Positions 50,201-61,741 of a stretch of DNA of 64,000 nucleotides are shown here, one piece after another. Position numbers and translations under genes: made by a program. The stretch covers positions 27,201,989 through 27,265,988 of the forward strand of contig NC_092572.1 in NCBI RefSeq assembly GCF_037975245.1, read 5' to 3'. Within the stretch, counting starts at the first letter, position 1. Every line of letters starts with the position of its first letter. Source of the stretch: Apostichopus japonicus (taxonomy: Eukaryota > Echinodermata > Holothuroidea > Aspidochirotida > Stichopodidae). Under the pieces are notes generated by a model that worked only from the letters and a program-made list of their open reading frames with translations, was not told where the DNA came from and did no database searches.

Positions 50201-53200
50201 AATTAAGGAACCAATGGAATCAAAGCTTTCACATCAGATGTGATGCTTTTATTTTTTACCTGCTGATGAAAAGAAGAAGTCTTAAGAAGTAAAAGAAGTA
50301 TCGAATTGTGTTGGTTCACACTAACTTCCTGACAAATATTGTCACGTTTGACAAATAGTTGTGGAAAATATGCGTGCTTATTTTCATTGTTGTCATTAAT
50401 CATTAAAACCATGCACCAATTAAAACCATGCACCATGGAAGTTTTACCTATATAGTTTGAAATAGCTATCGTTCACACTGTACAATCACAAATTTGGAAG
50501 AAACGTAATTGTTTACCAATAATAGTAAGCTCAATATCAGAAATGTAAAATTTTTCTTGTTTATGTTCTTTGAAAAATGTCATTCGTTTGGTTAATTAAA
50601 TGTTTCTGTTTCATAATAACTGACGCTTTATTAATTTTTTTGTTTACTTACAGCAAGCCGGCCCCCGCCTCGTGAGTATTTACGTTGTGTGTAATGACCA
50701 ACAATTCTGCACTTTTATCTTGTTAAAAGCTAATAAGGTAAAACCTAGATTTAGTAATTTTGATTAACATATTTCAAATTTATCACATCATGTTGATGAA
50801 CAAAAATTTCTCAAGTTTGAAAATTAGCTATGGGAAATATTCACGTGTATCTTATTTCAGTGTATAGCTATGAGGTAACAACTAGTTTTCTGATCGATGT
50901 CAAACTGTTTGTTTTGAAGACAATTCAAACTCTGATCGCCTTAAGATTTTTATGTTGAGCTTTTTAATAAAACAATCCTGTGCACTCCACATAAATATAT
51001 GTTACATTTTAAAATGTTAATAGCTAATACCAATATGATTTGAGTTAGAAAACATACAATTAAGAAACCAATGGAATCAAAGCTTTCACATCAGATGTGA
51101 TGCTTTATTTTTTACCTGCTGATGAAAAGAAGAAGTCTTAAGAAGTAAAAGAAGTATCGAATTGTGTTGGTTCACACTAACTTCCAGACAAATATTGCCA
51201 CGTTTGACAAATAGTTGTGGAAAATATGCGTGCTTAGTTTCATTGTTGTCATTAATCATTAAAACCATGCACCAATTAAAACCATGCACCATGGAAGTTT
51301 TACCTATATAGATTGAAATAGCTATCGTTCACACTGTACAATCACAAATTTGGAAGAAACGTAATTGTTTACCAATAATAGTAAGCTCAATATCAGAAAT
51401 GTAAAATTGTTCTTGTTAATGTTCTTTGAAACATGTCATTCATTTGGTTCATTAAAAGCTTCTGTTTAATAATAACTGACGCTTTATTAATATATTTTTT
51501 TTTACTAACAGCGCCTGGTGAGTATCTACTTTGTGTGCAATGACCAACAATTCTGCACTTTTATCTTGTTAAAAGCTAATAAGATAAAACCTAGATTTAG
51601 TAATTTTGATTAACATATTTCAAATTTATCACATCATGTTGATGAACAAAAATTTCTCAAGTTTGAAAATTAGCTATGGGAAATATTCACGTGTATCTTA
51701 TTTCAGTGTATAGCTAATGAGGTAACAACTAGTTTTCTGATCGATGTCAAACTGTTTTTTTTTTGAAGACAATTCAAACTCTGATCGCCTTAAGACTTTT
51801 ATGTTGAGCTTTTCAATAAAAACAACCTGTGCACTCCACATAAATATATGTTACATTTTAAAATGTTAATAGCTAATACCAATATGACTTGAGTTAGAAA
51901 ACATACAATTAAGGAACCAATGGAATCAAAGCTTTCACATCAGATGTGATGCTTTTATTTTTTACCTGCTGATGAAAAGAAGAAGTCTTAAGAAGTAAAA
52001 GAAGTATCGAATTGTGTTGGTTCATACTAACTTCCTGACAAATATTGCCACGTTTGACAAATAGTTGTGGAAATATGCGTGCCTATTTTCATTGTTGTCA
52101 TTAATCATTAAAACCATGCACCAATTAAAACCATGCACCATGGAAGTTTTACCTATATAGTTTGAAATAGCTATCGTTCACACTGTACAATCACAAATTT
52201 GGAAGAAACGTAATTGTTTACCAATAATAGTAAGCTCAATATCAGAAATGTAAAATTGTTGTTGTTTATGTTCTTTGAAAAATGTCATTCGTTTGGTTAA
52301 TTAAAAGCTTCTGTTTCATAATAACTGACGCTTTATTATTTTTTTTGTTTACTTACAGCAAGCCGGCCCCCGCCTCGTGAGTATTTACGTTGTGTGCAAT
52401 GACCAACAATTCTGCACTTTTATCTTGTTAAAAGCTAATAAGGTAAAACCTAGATTTAGTAATTTTGATTAACATATTTCAAATTTATCAAATCATTTTG
52501 ATTAACAAAAAATTCTGAAGTTTGAAAATTATCTATGGGAAATATTCACGTGTATCTTATTTCAGTGTATAGCTTATGAGGTAACAACTAGTTTTCTGAT
52601 CGATTTCAAACTGTTTGTTTTAAGACAATTCAAACTCTGATCGCCTTAAGACTTTTATGTTGAGCTTTTTAATAAAAACAACCTGTGCACTCCACATAAA
52701 TATATGTTATATTTTAAAATGTTAATAGCTAATACCAATATGATTTGAGTTAGAAAACATACAATTAAGGAACCAATGGAATCAAAGCTTTCACATCAGA
52801 AGTGATGCTTTTATTTTTTACCTGCTGATGAAAAGAAGAAGTCTTAAGAAGTAAAAGAAGTATCGAATTGTGTTAGTTCACACTAACTTCCTGACAAATA
52901 TTGCCACGTTTGACAAATAGTTGTGGAAAATATGCGTGCTTATTTCCATTTTTGTGATTAATCATTAAAACAATGCACCAATTAAAACCATGCACCATGG
53001 AAGTTTTACCTATATAGTTTGAATAGCTATCGTTCACACTGTACAATCACAAATTTGGAAGAAACGTAATTGTTTACCAATAATAGTAAGCTCAATATCA
53101 GAAATGTAAAATTGTTCTTGTTTATGTTCTTTGAAACATGTCATTCGTTTGGTTAATTAAAAGCTTCTGTTTAATAATAACTGACGCTCTTTTAATATTT

Positions 53201-56200
53201 TTTTTACTTACAGCCCCTCGTGAGTATTTACTTTGTGTGCAATGACCAACAATTCTGCACTTTTATCTTGTTAAAAGCTAATAAGGTAAAACCTAGATTT
53301 AGTAATTTTGATAAACATATTTCAAATTTATCACATCATGTTGATTAACAAAAAATTCTCAAGTTTGAAAATTAGCTATGGGAAATATTCACGTGTATCT
53401 TATTTCAGTGTATAGCTCATGAGGTAACAACTAGTTTTCTGATCGATGTCAAACTGTTTGTTTTGAAGACAATTCCAACTCTGATCGCCGTAAGATTTTT
53501 ATGTTGAGCTTTTTAATAAAAAAAACCTGTGCACTCCACATAAACATATGTTACATTTTAAAATGTTAATAGCTTATACCAATATGATTTGAGTTAGAAA
53601 ACATACAATTAAGGAACCAATGGAATCAAAGCTTTCACATCAGATGTGATGCTTTATTTTTTACCTGCTGATGAAAAGAAGAAGTCTTAAGAAGTAAAAG
53701 AAGTATCGAATTGTGTTGGTTCACACTAACTTTCAAACAAATATTGTCACGTTTGACAAATAGTTGTGGAAATATGCGTGCTTATTTTCATTGTTGTCAT
53801 TAATCATTAAAACCATGCACCAATTAAAACCATGCACCATGGAAGTTTTACCTATATAGTTTGAAATAGCTATCGTTCACACTGTACAATCACAAATTTG
53901 GAAGAAACGTAATTGTTTACCAATAATAGTAAGCTCAATATCAGAAATGTAAAATTGTTCTTGTTTATGTCCTTTGAAACATGTCATTCATTTGGTTAAT
54001 TAAAAGCTTCTGTTTAATAATAACTGACGCTCTATTAATTTTTTTGTTTACTTACAGCAAGCCGGCCCCCGCCTCGTGAGTATTTACGTTGTGTGCAATG
54101 ACCAACAATTCTGCACTTTTATCTTGTTAAAAGCTAATAAGGTAAAACCTAGATTTAGTAATTTTGATAAACATATTTCAAATTTATCACATCATGTTGA
54201 TTAACAAAAAAATTCTCAAGTTTGAAAATTAGCTATGGGAAATATTCACGTGTATCTTATTTCAGTGTATAGCTTATGAGGTAACAACTAGTTTTCTGAT
54301 CGATTTCAAACTGTTTTTTTTTTCAGACAATTCAAACTCTGATCGCCTTAAGACTTTTATGTTGAGCTTTTTAATAAAAACAACCTGTGCACTCCACATA
54401 AATATATGTTACATTTTAAAATGTTAATAGCTTATACCAATATGATTTGAGTTAGAAAACATACAATTAAGGAACCAATGGAATCAAAGCTTTCACATCA
54501 GATGTGATGCTTTATTTTTTACCTGCTGATGAAAAGAAGAAGTCTTAAGAAGTAAAAGAAGTATCGAATTGTGTTGGTTCACACTAACTTTCAAACAAAT
54601 ATTGTCACGTTTGACAAATAGTTGTGGAAAATATGCGTGCTTATTTTCATTGTTGTCATAAATCATTAAAACAATGCACCAATTAAAACCATGCACCATG
54701 GAAGTTTTACCTATATAGTTTGAAATAGCTATCGTTCACACTGTACAATCACAAATTTGGAAGAAACGTAATTGTTTACCAATAATAGTAAGCTCAATAT
54801 CAGAAATGTAAAATTGTTCTTGTTTATGTTCTTTGAAAAATGTCATTCGTTTGGTTAATTAAATGTTTCTGTTTCATAATAACTGACGCTTTATTAATTT
54901 TTTTGTTTACTTACAGCAAGCCGGCCCCCGCCTCGTGAGTATTTACGTTGTGTAAAATGACCAACAATTCTGCACTTTTATCTTGTTAAGAGCTAATAAG
55001 GTAAAACCTAGATTTAGTAATTTTGATTAACATATTTCAAATTTATCCCATCATGTTGATGAACAAAAATTTCTCAAGTTTGAAAATTAGCTATGGGAAA
55101 TATTCACGTGTATCTTATTACAGTGTATAGCTAGTGAGGTAACAACTAGTTTTCTGATCGATGTCAAACTCTTTTTTTTGAAGACAATTCAAACTCTGAT
55201 CGCCTTAAGATTTTTATGTTGAGCTTTTTAATAAAAACAACCTGTGCACTCCACATAAATATATGTTACATTTTAAAATGTTAATAGCTTATACCAATAA
55301 GATTTGAATTAGAAAATATACAATTAAGGAACCAATGGAATCAAAGCTTTCACATCAGATGTGATGCTTTATTTTTTACCTGCTGATGAAAAGAAGAAGT
55401 CTTAAGAAGTAAAAGAAGTATCGAATTGTGTTGGTTCACACTAACTTTCAAACAAATATTGTCACGTTTGACAAATAGTTGTGGAAAATATGCGTGCTTA
55501 TTTTCATTGTTGTCATTAATCATTAAAACAATGCACCAATTAAAACCATGCACCATGGAAGTTTTACCTATATAGTTTGAAATAGCTATCGTTCACACTG
55601 TACAATCACAAATTTGGAAGAAACGTAATTGTTTACCAATAATAGTAAGCTCAATATCAGAAATGTAAAATTGTTCTTGTTTATGTTCTTTGAAAAATGT
55701 CATTCGTTTGGTTAATTAAATGTTTCTGTTTCATAATAACTGACGCTTTATTAATTTTTTTGTTTACTTACAGCAAGCCGGCCCCCGCCTCGTGAGTATT
55801 TACGTTGTGTAAAATGACCAACAATTCTGCACTTTTATCTTGTTAAAAGCTAATAAGGTAAAACCTAGATTTAGTAATTTTGATTAACATATTTCAAATT
55901 TATCCCATCATGTTGATGAACAAAAATTTCTCAAGTTTGAAAATTAGCTATGGGAAATATTCACGTGTATCTTATTACAGTGTATAGCTAGTGAGGTAAC
56001 AACTAGTTTTCTGATCGATGTCAAACTCTTTTTTTTGAAGACAATTCAAACTCTGATCGCCTTAAGACTTTTATGTTGAGCTTTTTAATAAAAACAACCC
56101 GTGCACTCCACATAAATATATGTTACATTTTAAAATGTTAATAGCTAATACCAATATGATTTGAATTAGAAAACATACAATTAAGGAACCAATGGAATCA

Positions 56201-57865
56201 AAGCTTTCACATCAGATGTGATGCTTTTATTTTTTACCTGCTGATGAAAAGAAGAAGTCTTAAGAAGTAAAAGAAGTATCGAATTGTGTTGGTTCACACT
56301 AACTTCCTGACAAATATTGTCACGTTTGACAAATAGTTGTGGAAAATATGCGTGCTTATTTTCATTGTTGTCATTAATCATTAAAACCATGCACCAATTA
56401 AAACCATGCACCATGGAAGTTTTACCTATATAGTTTGAAATAGCTATCGTTCACACTGTACAATCACAAATTTGAAAGAAACGTAATTGTTTACCAATAA
56501 TAGTAAGCTCAATATCAGAAATGTAAAATTGTTCTTGTTAATGTTCTTTGAAACATGTCATTCATTTGGTTCATTAAAAGCTTCTGTTTAATAATAACTG
56601 ACGCTTTATTAATATATTTTTTTTACTAACAGCGAATCGTGAGTATTTACTTTGTGTGCAATGACCAACAATTCTGCACTTTTATCTTGTTAAAAGCTAA
56701 TAAGGTAAAACCTAGATTGAGTAATTTTGTTTAACACAATTCAAATTTATCACATCATGTTGATTAACAAAAAATTTCTCAAGCTTGAAAATTAGCTATG
56801 GGAAATATTCACGTGTATCTTATTACAGTGTATAGCTAATGAGGTAACAACTAGTTTTCTGATCGATTTCAAACTGTTTGTTTTAAGACAATTCAAACTC
56901 TGATCGCCTTAAGACTTTGATGTTGAGCTTTTTAATAAAAACAACCTGTGCACTCCACATAAATATATGTTACATTTTAAAATGTTAATAGCTAATACCA
57001 ATATGATTTGAGTTAGAAAACATACAATTAAGGAACCAATGGAATCAAAGCTTTCACGTCAGATGTGATGCTTTTATTTTTTACCTGCTGATGAAAAGAA
57101 GAATTCTTAAGAAGTAAAAGAAGTATCGAATTGTGTTGGTTCACACTAACTTCCTGACAAATATTGTCACGTTTGACAAATAGTTGTGGAAAATATGCGT
57201 GCTTATTTTCATTGTTGTCATTAATCATTAAAACCATGCACCAATTAAAACCATGCACCATGGAAGTTTTACCTATATAGTTTGAAATAGCTATCGTTCA
57301 CACTGTACAATCACAAATTTGGAAGAAACGTAATTGTTTACCAATAAAAGTAAGATGAATATCAGAAATGTAAAATTGTTCTTGTTTATGTTCTTTGAAA
57401 AATGTCATTCGTTTGGTTAATTAAATGTTTCTGTTTCATAATAACTGACGCTTTATTAATTTTTTTGTTTACTTACAGCAAGCCGGCCCCCGCCTCGTGA
57501 GTATTTACGTTGTGTGCAATGACCAACAATTCTGCATTTTTATCTTGTTAAAAGCTAATAAGGTAAAACCTAGATTTAGTAATTTTGATTAACATATTTC
57601 AAATTTATCACATCATGTTGATTAACAAAAATTTCTCACGTTTGAAAATTAGCTATGGGAAATATTCACGTGTATCTTATTTCAGTGTATAGCTAATGAG
57701 GTAACAACTAGTTTTCTTTTCTAGGTTAAACTGTTTTTTTTTAAGACAATTCAAACTCTGATCGCCTTAAGACTTTGATGTTGAGCTTTTCAATAAAAAG
57801 AACCTGTGCACTAACGCTCTTTTCATATATTTGGTTGCTTGCAGCTTCCTACTACATCGTACCTT
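41261..57865 (+). other. Twenty-one candidate micro-exons of 18, 6 or 21 nt, one per unit
   Basis: 18 nt: 41261-41278, 42120-42137, 42976-42993, 45528-45545, 48079-48096, 48937-48954, 49796-49813, 50654-50671, 52359-52376, 54058-54075, 54917-54934, 55774-55791, 57479-57496. 6 nt: 43832-43837, 44677-44682, 46384-46389, 47229-47234, 51512-51517, 53214-53219, 56633-56638. 21 nt: 57845-57865. Each follows T-rich sequence ending in ACAG (GCAG in the last) and precedes GTGAGTAT. The common 18-mer is CAAGCCGGCCCCCGCCTC, GC-rich in AT-rich surroundings. Variants are AAAAATGCATCCCGTCTC, AAAGCCAGCGCCCGCCTC and CAAGCCGGTCCCCGCCTC. The 6-mers are CCCCTC, CGCCTC, CGCCTG and CGAATC. No phase contains a stop. 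In phase 0 they read QAGPRL, KNASRL, KASARL, PL, RL, RI and LPTTSYL. The host transcript is unknown. Confidence 0.65.
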
Positions 57866-58068
57866 GTGAGTATTTTAATTAATGTGCTATGAAAAAACAT
57901 TCTGCCAATTTATCTTCATGAAGCTAGTAAGGTAAAATCTAGCTTTAGTATCTTGGATTAAGACACTTCAAATTAAAGTCATCATGTTCATTAACACCAA
58001 AATCTCACGTTCGATGAATAGCTATGGTAAATATACATGTGTATTTATTTCAGCTTATAGATAATGAG
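41469..58068 (+). other. Second recurrent AG/GT-bounded 15-nt segment in each unit
   Basis: About 190 bp after each micro-exon, CTTATTTCAG|TGTATAGCTAATGAG|GTAAC recurs (first 41469-41483). The diverged last copy, 58054-58068, keeps the length and borders but reads CTTATAGATAATGAG. Only phase 0 is open (CIANE, CIASE, CIAHE, CIAYE, LIDNE). The copy near 50867-50880 is 14 nt, which would break the frame. It could be a second micro-exon set or a chance pattern fixed by array homogenisation. Confidence 0.3.
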
Positions 58069-58545
58069 GTAAAAACAAGTTTTCTGATCGAGGTCAAACT
58101 ATGCTTTTTAAGATAATTCAAATTCTGATCTCATTAAGACTTTTTATTTTGAGCCTCTTTTCAATGAAAAATATGCACCATCCCCACAATTATATGTTAC
58201 ATTTTACAATGTTAATAGCTAATAACAATATTATTTGAGTTAGAATACTTACAATTAAGGAACCAAGGGAATCATAGTTTTCACATCAGATGTGATGCTT
58301 TTTTAGTTTTTACCTGCTGATGAAAGGGAGAAGTCTTAAGAAGTAAATTCAGTATCGAATTATGTTGGTTCACACTAACTTCCTGACAAATGTTGCCACG
58401 TTTGACAGATAGCTGTGGAAAATATGCGTGCTCATATTCCATAGTTGTCACTTCAGATTTTCTACCTTGAATGAATTTCTGATAGAAATATCAAATTTTA
58501 TCATTAACAACCATGCACCAATTAAAACCATGTACCATGGAAGTT

Positions 58546-58964
58546 TACATATATAGTTTGCCACATTTAACAAATAGCCATCATGGAAAATATGCACGTT
58601 TAATTCCATACTTGTCCCTTGAGATTGTCTACCTTGAAGAAGATTTCTTGAAAATGTACCTAATCATCATCAACATGCACCATGAAAGTTTTTCATATCT
58701 GGTTTGAAATATCTATCATTCGCATTGTATGGTTTTAATTGACAAGTAACATTTCATGTTAAGCAATAGTAGTAGAATTCAATCCCAGGAAGCAAAATAA
58801 CTTGTTTCCCCTATTTGTCTAAAACATTGGATGAACTTGCTAAATTCATGCACATTTAGATTGTTTCAAAACAATGGTTCTCTGCCAGTAACAATTATGG
58901 AAATGTGTTGTTTTCTTGCTGTAGAAGGCCACAGATTATCACAGTGTTAATAATGTCATCTATT
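58546..58964. repeat. Transition zone with a highly diverged array fragment
   Basis: About 58560-58740 repeats parts of the unit (acaaatagccatcatggaaa, attgtctaccttgaa, gcaccatgaaagttt, gtttgaaatatctatc) in strongly mutated form. The rest is unassigned. Confidence 0.6.
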
Positions 58965-60074
58965 AATAAGGGAATTTCTTAGTGGATGGGTACTCAATTG
59001 ATAAACACTTGATTAAAACGCACTGTTTTAGATGAACTATAGTCTGCCATTTTCAATGTTTCTTATTTATCTCGATTGCAAATACAACATTTTGGTGTTG
59101 AATACGGGGAAGTGTAATATGGGGTCAACAGACTTGGACTTCAAAGCAGATCTAAAATTGGGTAATTCACTGTATCACACACATTGGGCATTAAATAGTT
59201 TATTTTCATCGAGTTTCTCATTTTGCAAAAGTCAATTGAAGAGTGACAACATCGTTGTTCTAGTTTGAGTATATATTAGTGCACGGTTCTTTCATGTAAA
59301 TAAAAGAGTATGTAAAAGCTTTGTAAGCATGATTTATTTAGAAGGGAACCATCAGATCTATGATATTCCTGAAAGATGTTTCTAATTAATTTAGCATCAA
59401 AAGCAGCTTGAACGTTTTGAAATAGTTGTCGTACATATTGTACGGTCACAGATTTACAAATGACGTTCATATTATTCAATATTAGTTAGTTCAATACCAG
59501 AAAGAAGAAGTGACTGTGTTCTTCTACATGATTTTAAATTACATGCAATTGATGAATATAACATTTCTGTTACCTAAATAATGACACAGATACTGTTTAA
59601 TAAATTGGAAGATGCTGAGCCAGGTATTATTAAATGCGTGTAATTATCAAAAATAAAATATGCACTTTTATCTTTCTCAAAGTTAATCAGATGAAAACTA
59701 GTTTACAATCTTTGGTTCTTAAGTGTTTCATAAGACAATTCAAATACTTATCACTTCAGATTTTCAGTATCACATGTTGGTTCACACGACAAACTGATAA
59801 TGTTTCCATGTTTGACACCTACCTACAAGATATGCTTGTTCAAATGTTCATCTTAGCTAGTTACAATGTGAGTTTTGGTTTCGACTACGTAACATTTAAG
59901 AAGATGATCAAAGCTACCCTTTTCACATCATATGTGATAATTGCTTTTGACTTGCTGATAATAGTTAAAGAAATAATGGCAGTATCACATAATGTTGATT
60001 ATCGCAAACTTACCAAGTATGAAAAAAAGCTATGATAAACATGCTTGATAAACACATTGAAATTTCACTCATCT
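58965..60074 (+). repeat. Right diverged flank of the array, direct repeat of 39745-40622
   Basis: Homologous over its length to the left flank but with extra sequence (notably ~59120-59400). Homology stops at 'aaatttcactcatctg', exactly where the Harbinger-like terminus GGGCCCCGTTCCACAAAG begins; the left copy continues with unrelated sequence after 'aaatttcacgcatctg'. Confidence 0.85.
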
Positions 60075-60250
60075 GGGCCCCGTTCCACAAAGAGTTACGC
60101 TTAATCTTAAGTTTGATCAATCGTGCGTAAGTCACCTTATGGAGCGTAAGTTTGAAATCAAACTTATCTCCGTTCCACAAAGAAACTTACGCTTGATATC
60201 GAGCTTAAGTTCAATCCGATCATGCGTAACTTTAAGCAGTAATCCAGATC
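60074..60250 (+). mobile_element. Terminal/subterminal repeats of a PIF/Harbinger-like element
   Basis: GGGCCCCGTTCCACAAAGAG begins at about 60075. A second CCGTTCCACAAAG lies about 90 bp on, each followed by a TTACGCTT...CTTAAG motif. Inverted TTACG/CGTAA words are frequent. Such ends are typical of DNA transposons, and a HARBI1-type transposase follows 0.5 kb downstream. The opposite terminus was not found before 64000. Confidence 0.55.
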
Positions 60251-60790
60251 ATTCGTAAGTATGATTCCATGCTATGGTAAGCAATTGATTTACAATTTGT
60301 TTAGTTTTTTACTGTACATGTAGAAGTAATAAAATGTGAATTTTATGTACTTGTGCACAAATGGCGTTATATTTGTAACAGCAAGCTAGTCAACAACGTA
60401 ATTATCGTCGAATTCTACAAGGAGAGAGAATTTTTACAGACAGAAGCCAACCTTTTGAACTTTACAATGATTTTGACATGCACCAAAGATAAAGGTTTAC
60501 TAGGCTAGGCTGTATGACTTTAATGAACATATTATAGGCCAAGTTAGAACATCCCACCAACATAAGTAGGGCTCTGTCAGCCAGTTTGCATGTTTTCATT
60601 GCACTATGATTTTATAAATCACGATCAAAAAGTGCCTTAGCAGAGTGTGTCTCTTTACACGAATGCAGAAAGTCATCTGCCTCACGGGCATTAAGGAGGG
60701 TTACATGAGCATTGGTTCAAATCCGGAATGATGAAATTAAGTTCCGAACCACTCCAGCCTCTGTGACCAGTGCTCAGAGGGATTTGTTTG

Positions 60791-61741
60791 GTAGCAGGAT
60801 TTCCGCAGGTTGAGGGTGCAGTAGATGGGACATTGATTGGAATCCACGGTTGTATCTATGGGCCGGATGAGTACATTTGTTAGCCGTACAGGTAGACATG
60901 CAATCAATGTACAGTTAATTTGTAGTGCAAAATACAAAATCATCAATGTTGTAGCACGATGGCCAGGCAGTACCCATGACAGTAGGATATTATGTGAAAG
61001 CCTTGTTGGGAGACAGTTTGAGGACCACCAACTTCAAGGGATACTTCTCGGGAACTCTGGTTATCCTCTACAGCCATGGTTGATGACGCCTATTCAGAAC
61101 CCAGCCACACTCGAAGAGACCTCATTCAATAAGTAAGTAAGCTTGTACAAACCAACACATATCGAGGTATGGTATGGTATCATTTCAGCTCATTTGATTA
61201 TCTAAATTGATACACCTCTTTAGATTTGTCCGAAAAGCACACACACAAAATCACAAACTCAATAGTATCAGTTATAACTGTATATTGTAGTTCACCATAC
61301 GGAAAAAATAGACATAAATTACTTAATAGTGAACAATGAAATAAAGAGCTGTCTTCAAGATTATATTTATTCTTTAATTGCAGTGCTCAGACAAGAACAC
61401 AAGCCAAGATTGAGCAAGTCAACGGCCAGCTCAAGAACAAATTTCGATGTCTGATTGGCGATGGCATGAAAATAGAACCACAAAGAGCTTGTGATATTAT
61501 CATTGCCTGTTGTGTCCTTTTTAACATCAGTAAGGACTTGAAGGAGCCACACTTAGATCCCCAGCGTGACCAACATGTTCAAACAGACCCAGATGAAGCT
61601 GGGGTAGCACCTGATAATGTCCATGGGGCAGCTGTCCGGACAGATATAATTACTATTTTTTTTCACCTAAATGATGGTCTCATACTGTACCATCTTCTAA
61701 CTCTTACCCTATCCTTGTTTACTTTGAAAGAGGCAAATTAG
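60791..61741 (+). pseudogene. HARBI1-type (PIF/Harbinger) DDE transposase, two exons, one frameshift
   Basis: Exon 1 (60791-61132) reads VAGFPQVEGAVDGTLIGI, with the first catalytic Asp in GAVDGT. It shifts one base near 60873, then runs FVSRTGRHAINVQLICSA, VVARWPGSTHDSRILCES, LLGNSGYPLQPWLMTP. In the family the latter block is GDSGYP, so the second catalytic Asp is replaced by Asn here. Donor AATAA|GTAAGT; exon 2 (61384-61741) gives RTQAKIEQVNGQLKNKFRCL with the Glu of the DDE triad, then IIIACCVLFNIS and RTDIITIFF. Intron phase agrees. Lost Asp plus frameshift indicate an inactive transposase. Its N-terminal helix-turn-helix part is not recognised upstream. Confidence 0.88.

Larger units (their letters stand above)
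40678..58545 (+). repeat. Tandem array, ~855 bp unit, about 20 full copies
   Basis: Each unit carries, in order, a polypyrimidine/AG–GTGAGT micro-exon site, 'acttttatcttgttaaaagc', 'cttatttcagtgtatagc', 'gatcgccttaagac', 'ttcacatcagatgtgatgct', 'acctgctgatgaaaagaag' and a doubled 'aaaaccatgcacc'. Spacing between equivalent points is 843-860 bp. The first unit (40678-41044) and the last (58070-58545) are diverged. They share a ~50 bp insert (cttcagattgtctaccttga...) lacking in internal units, as expected for array edges. Between units 20 and 21 about 500 bp is deleted (near 57812). The repeated 77-codon minus-strand open frame within each unit is discussed under rejected items. Confidence 0.97.

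Noticed and set aside
40808-57261. Repeated minus-strand open frame of 68-78 codons (start MVHGFNWCMVL) in about 20 array units
   Set aside because: Units are nearly identical throughout, so shared openness is expected without selection. Several copies are frameshifted by loss of one T (ending KNKASHLM), and others lose the frame altogether (units near 52.1, 53.0 and 53.8 kb). No domain, signal peptide or clear splice pair was seen. A donor-like CAG|GTAAAA inside it is noted but unsupported.
40678-58545. Regular repeats suggesting a CRISPR array or a bacterial repeat locus
   Set aside because: Unit length is ~855 bp, there are no unique spacers, and the surrounding genes have spliceosomal introns.
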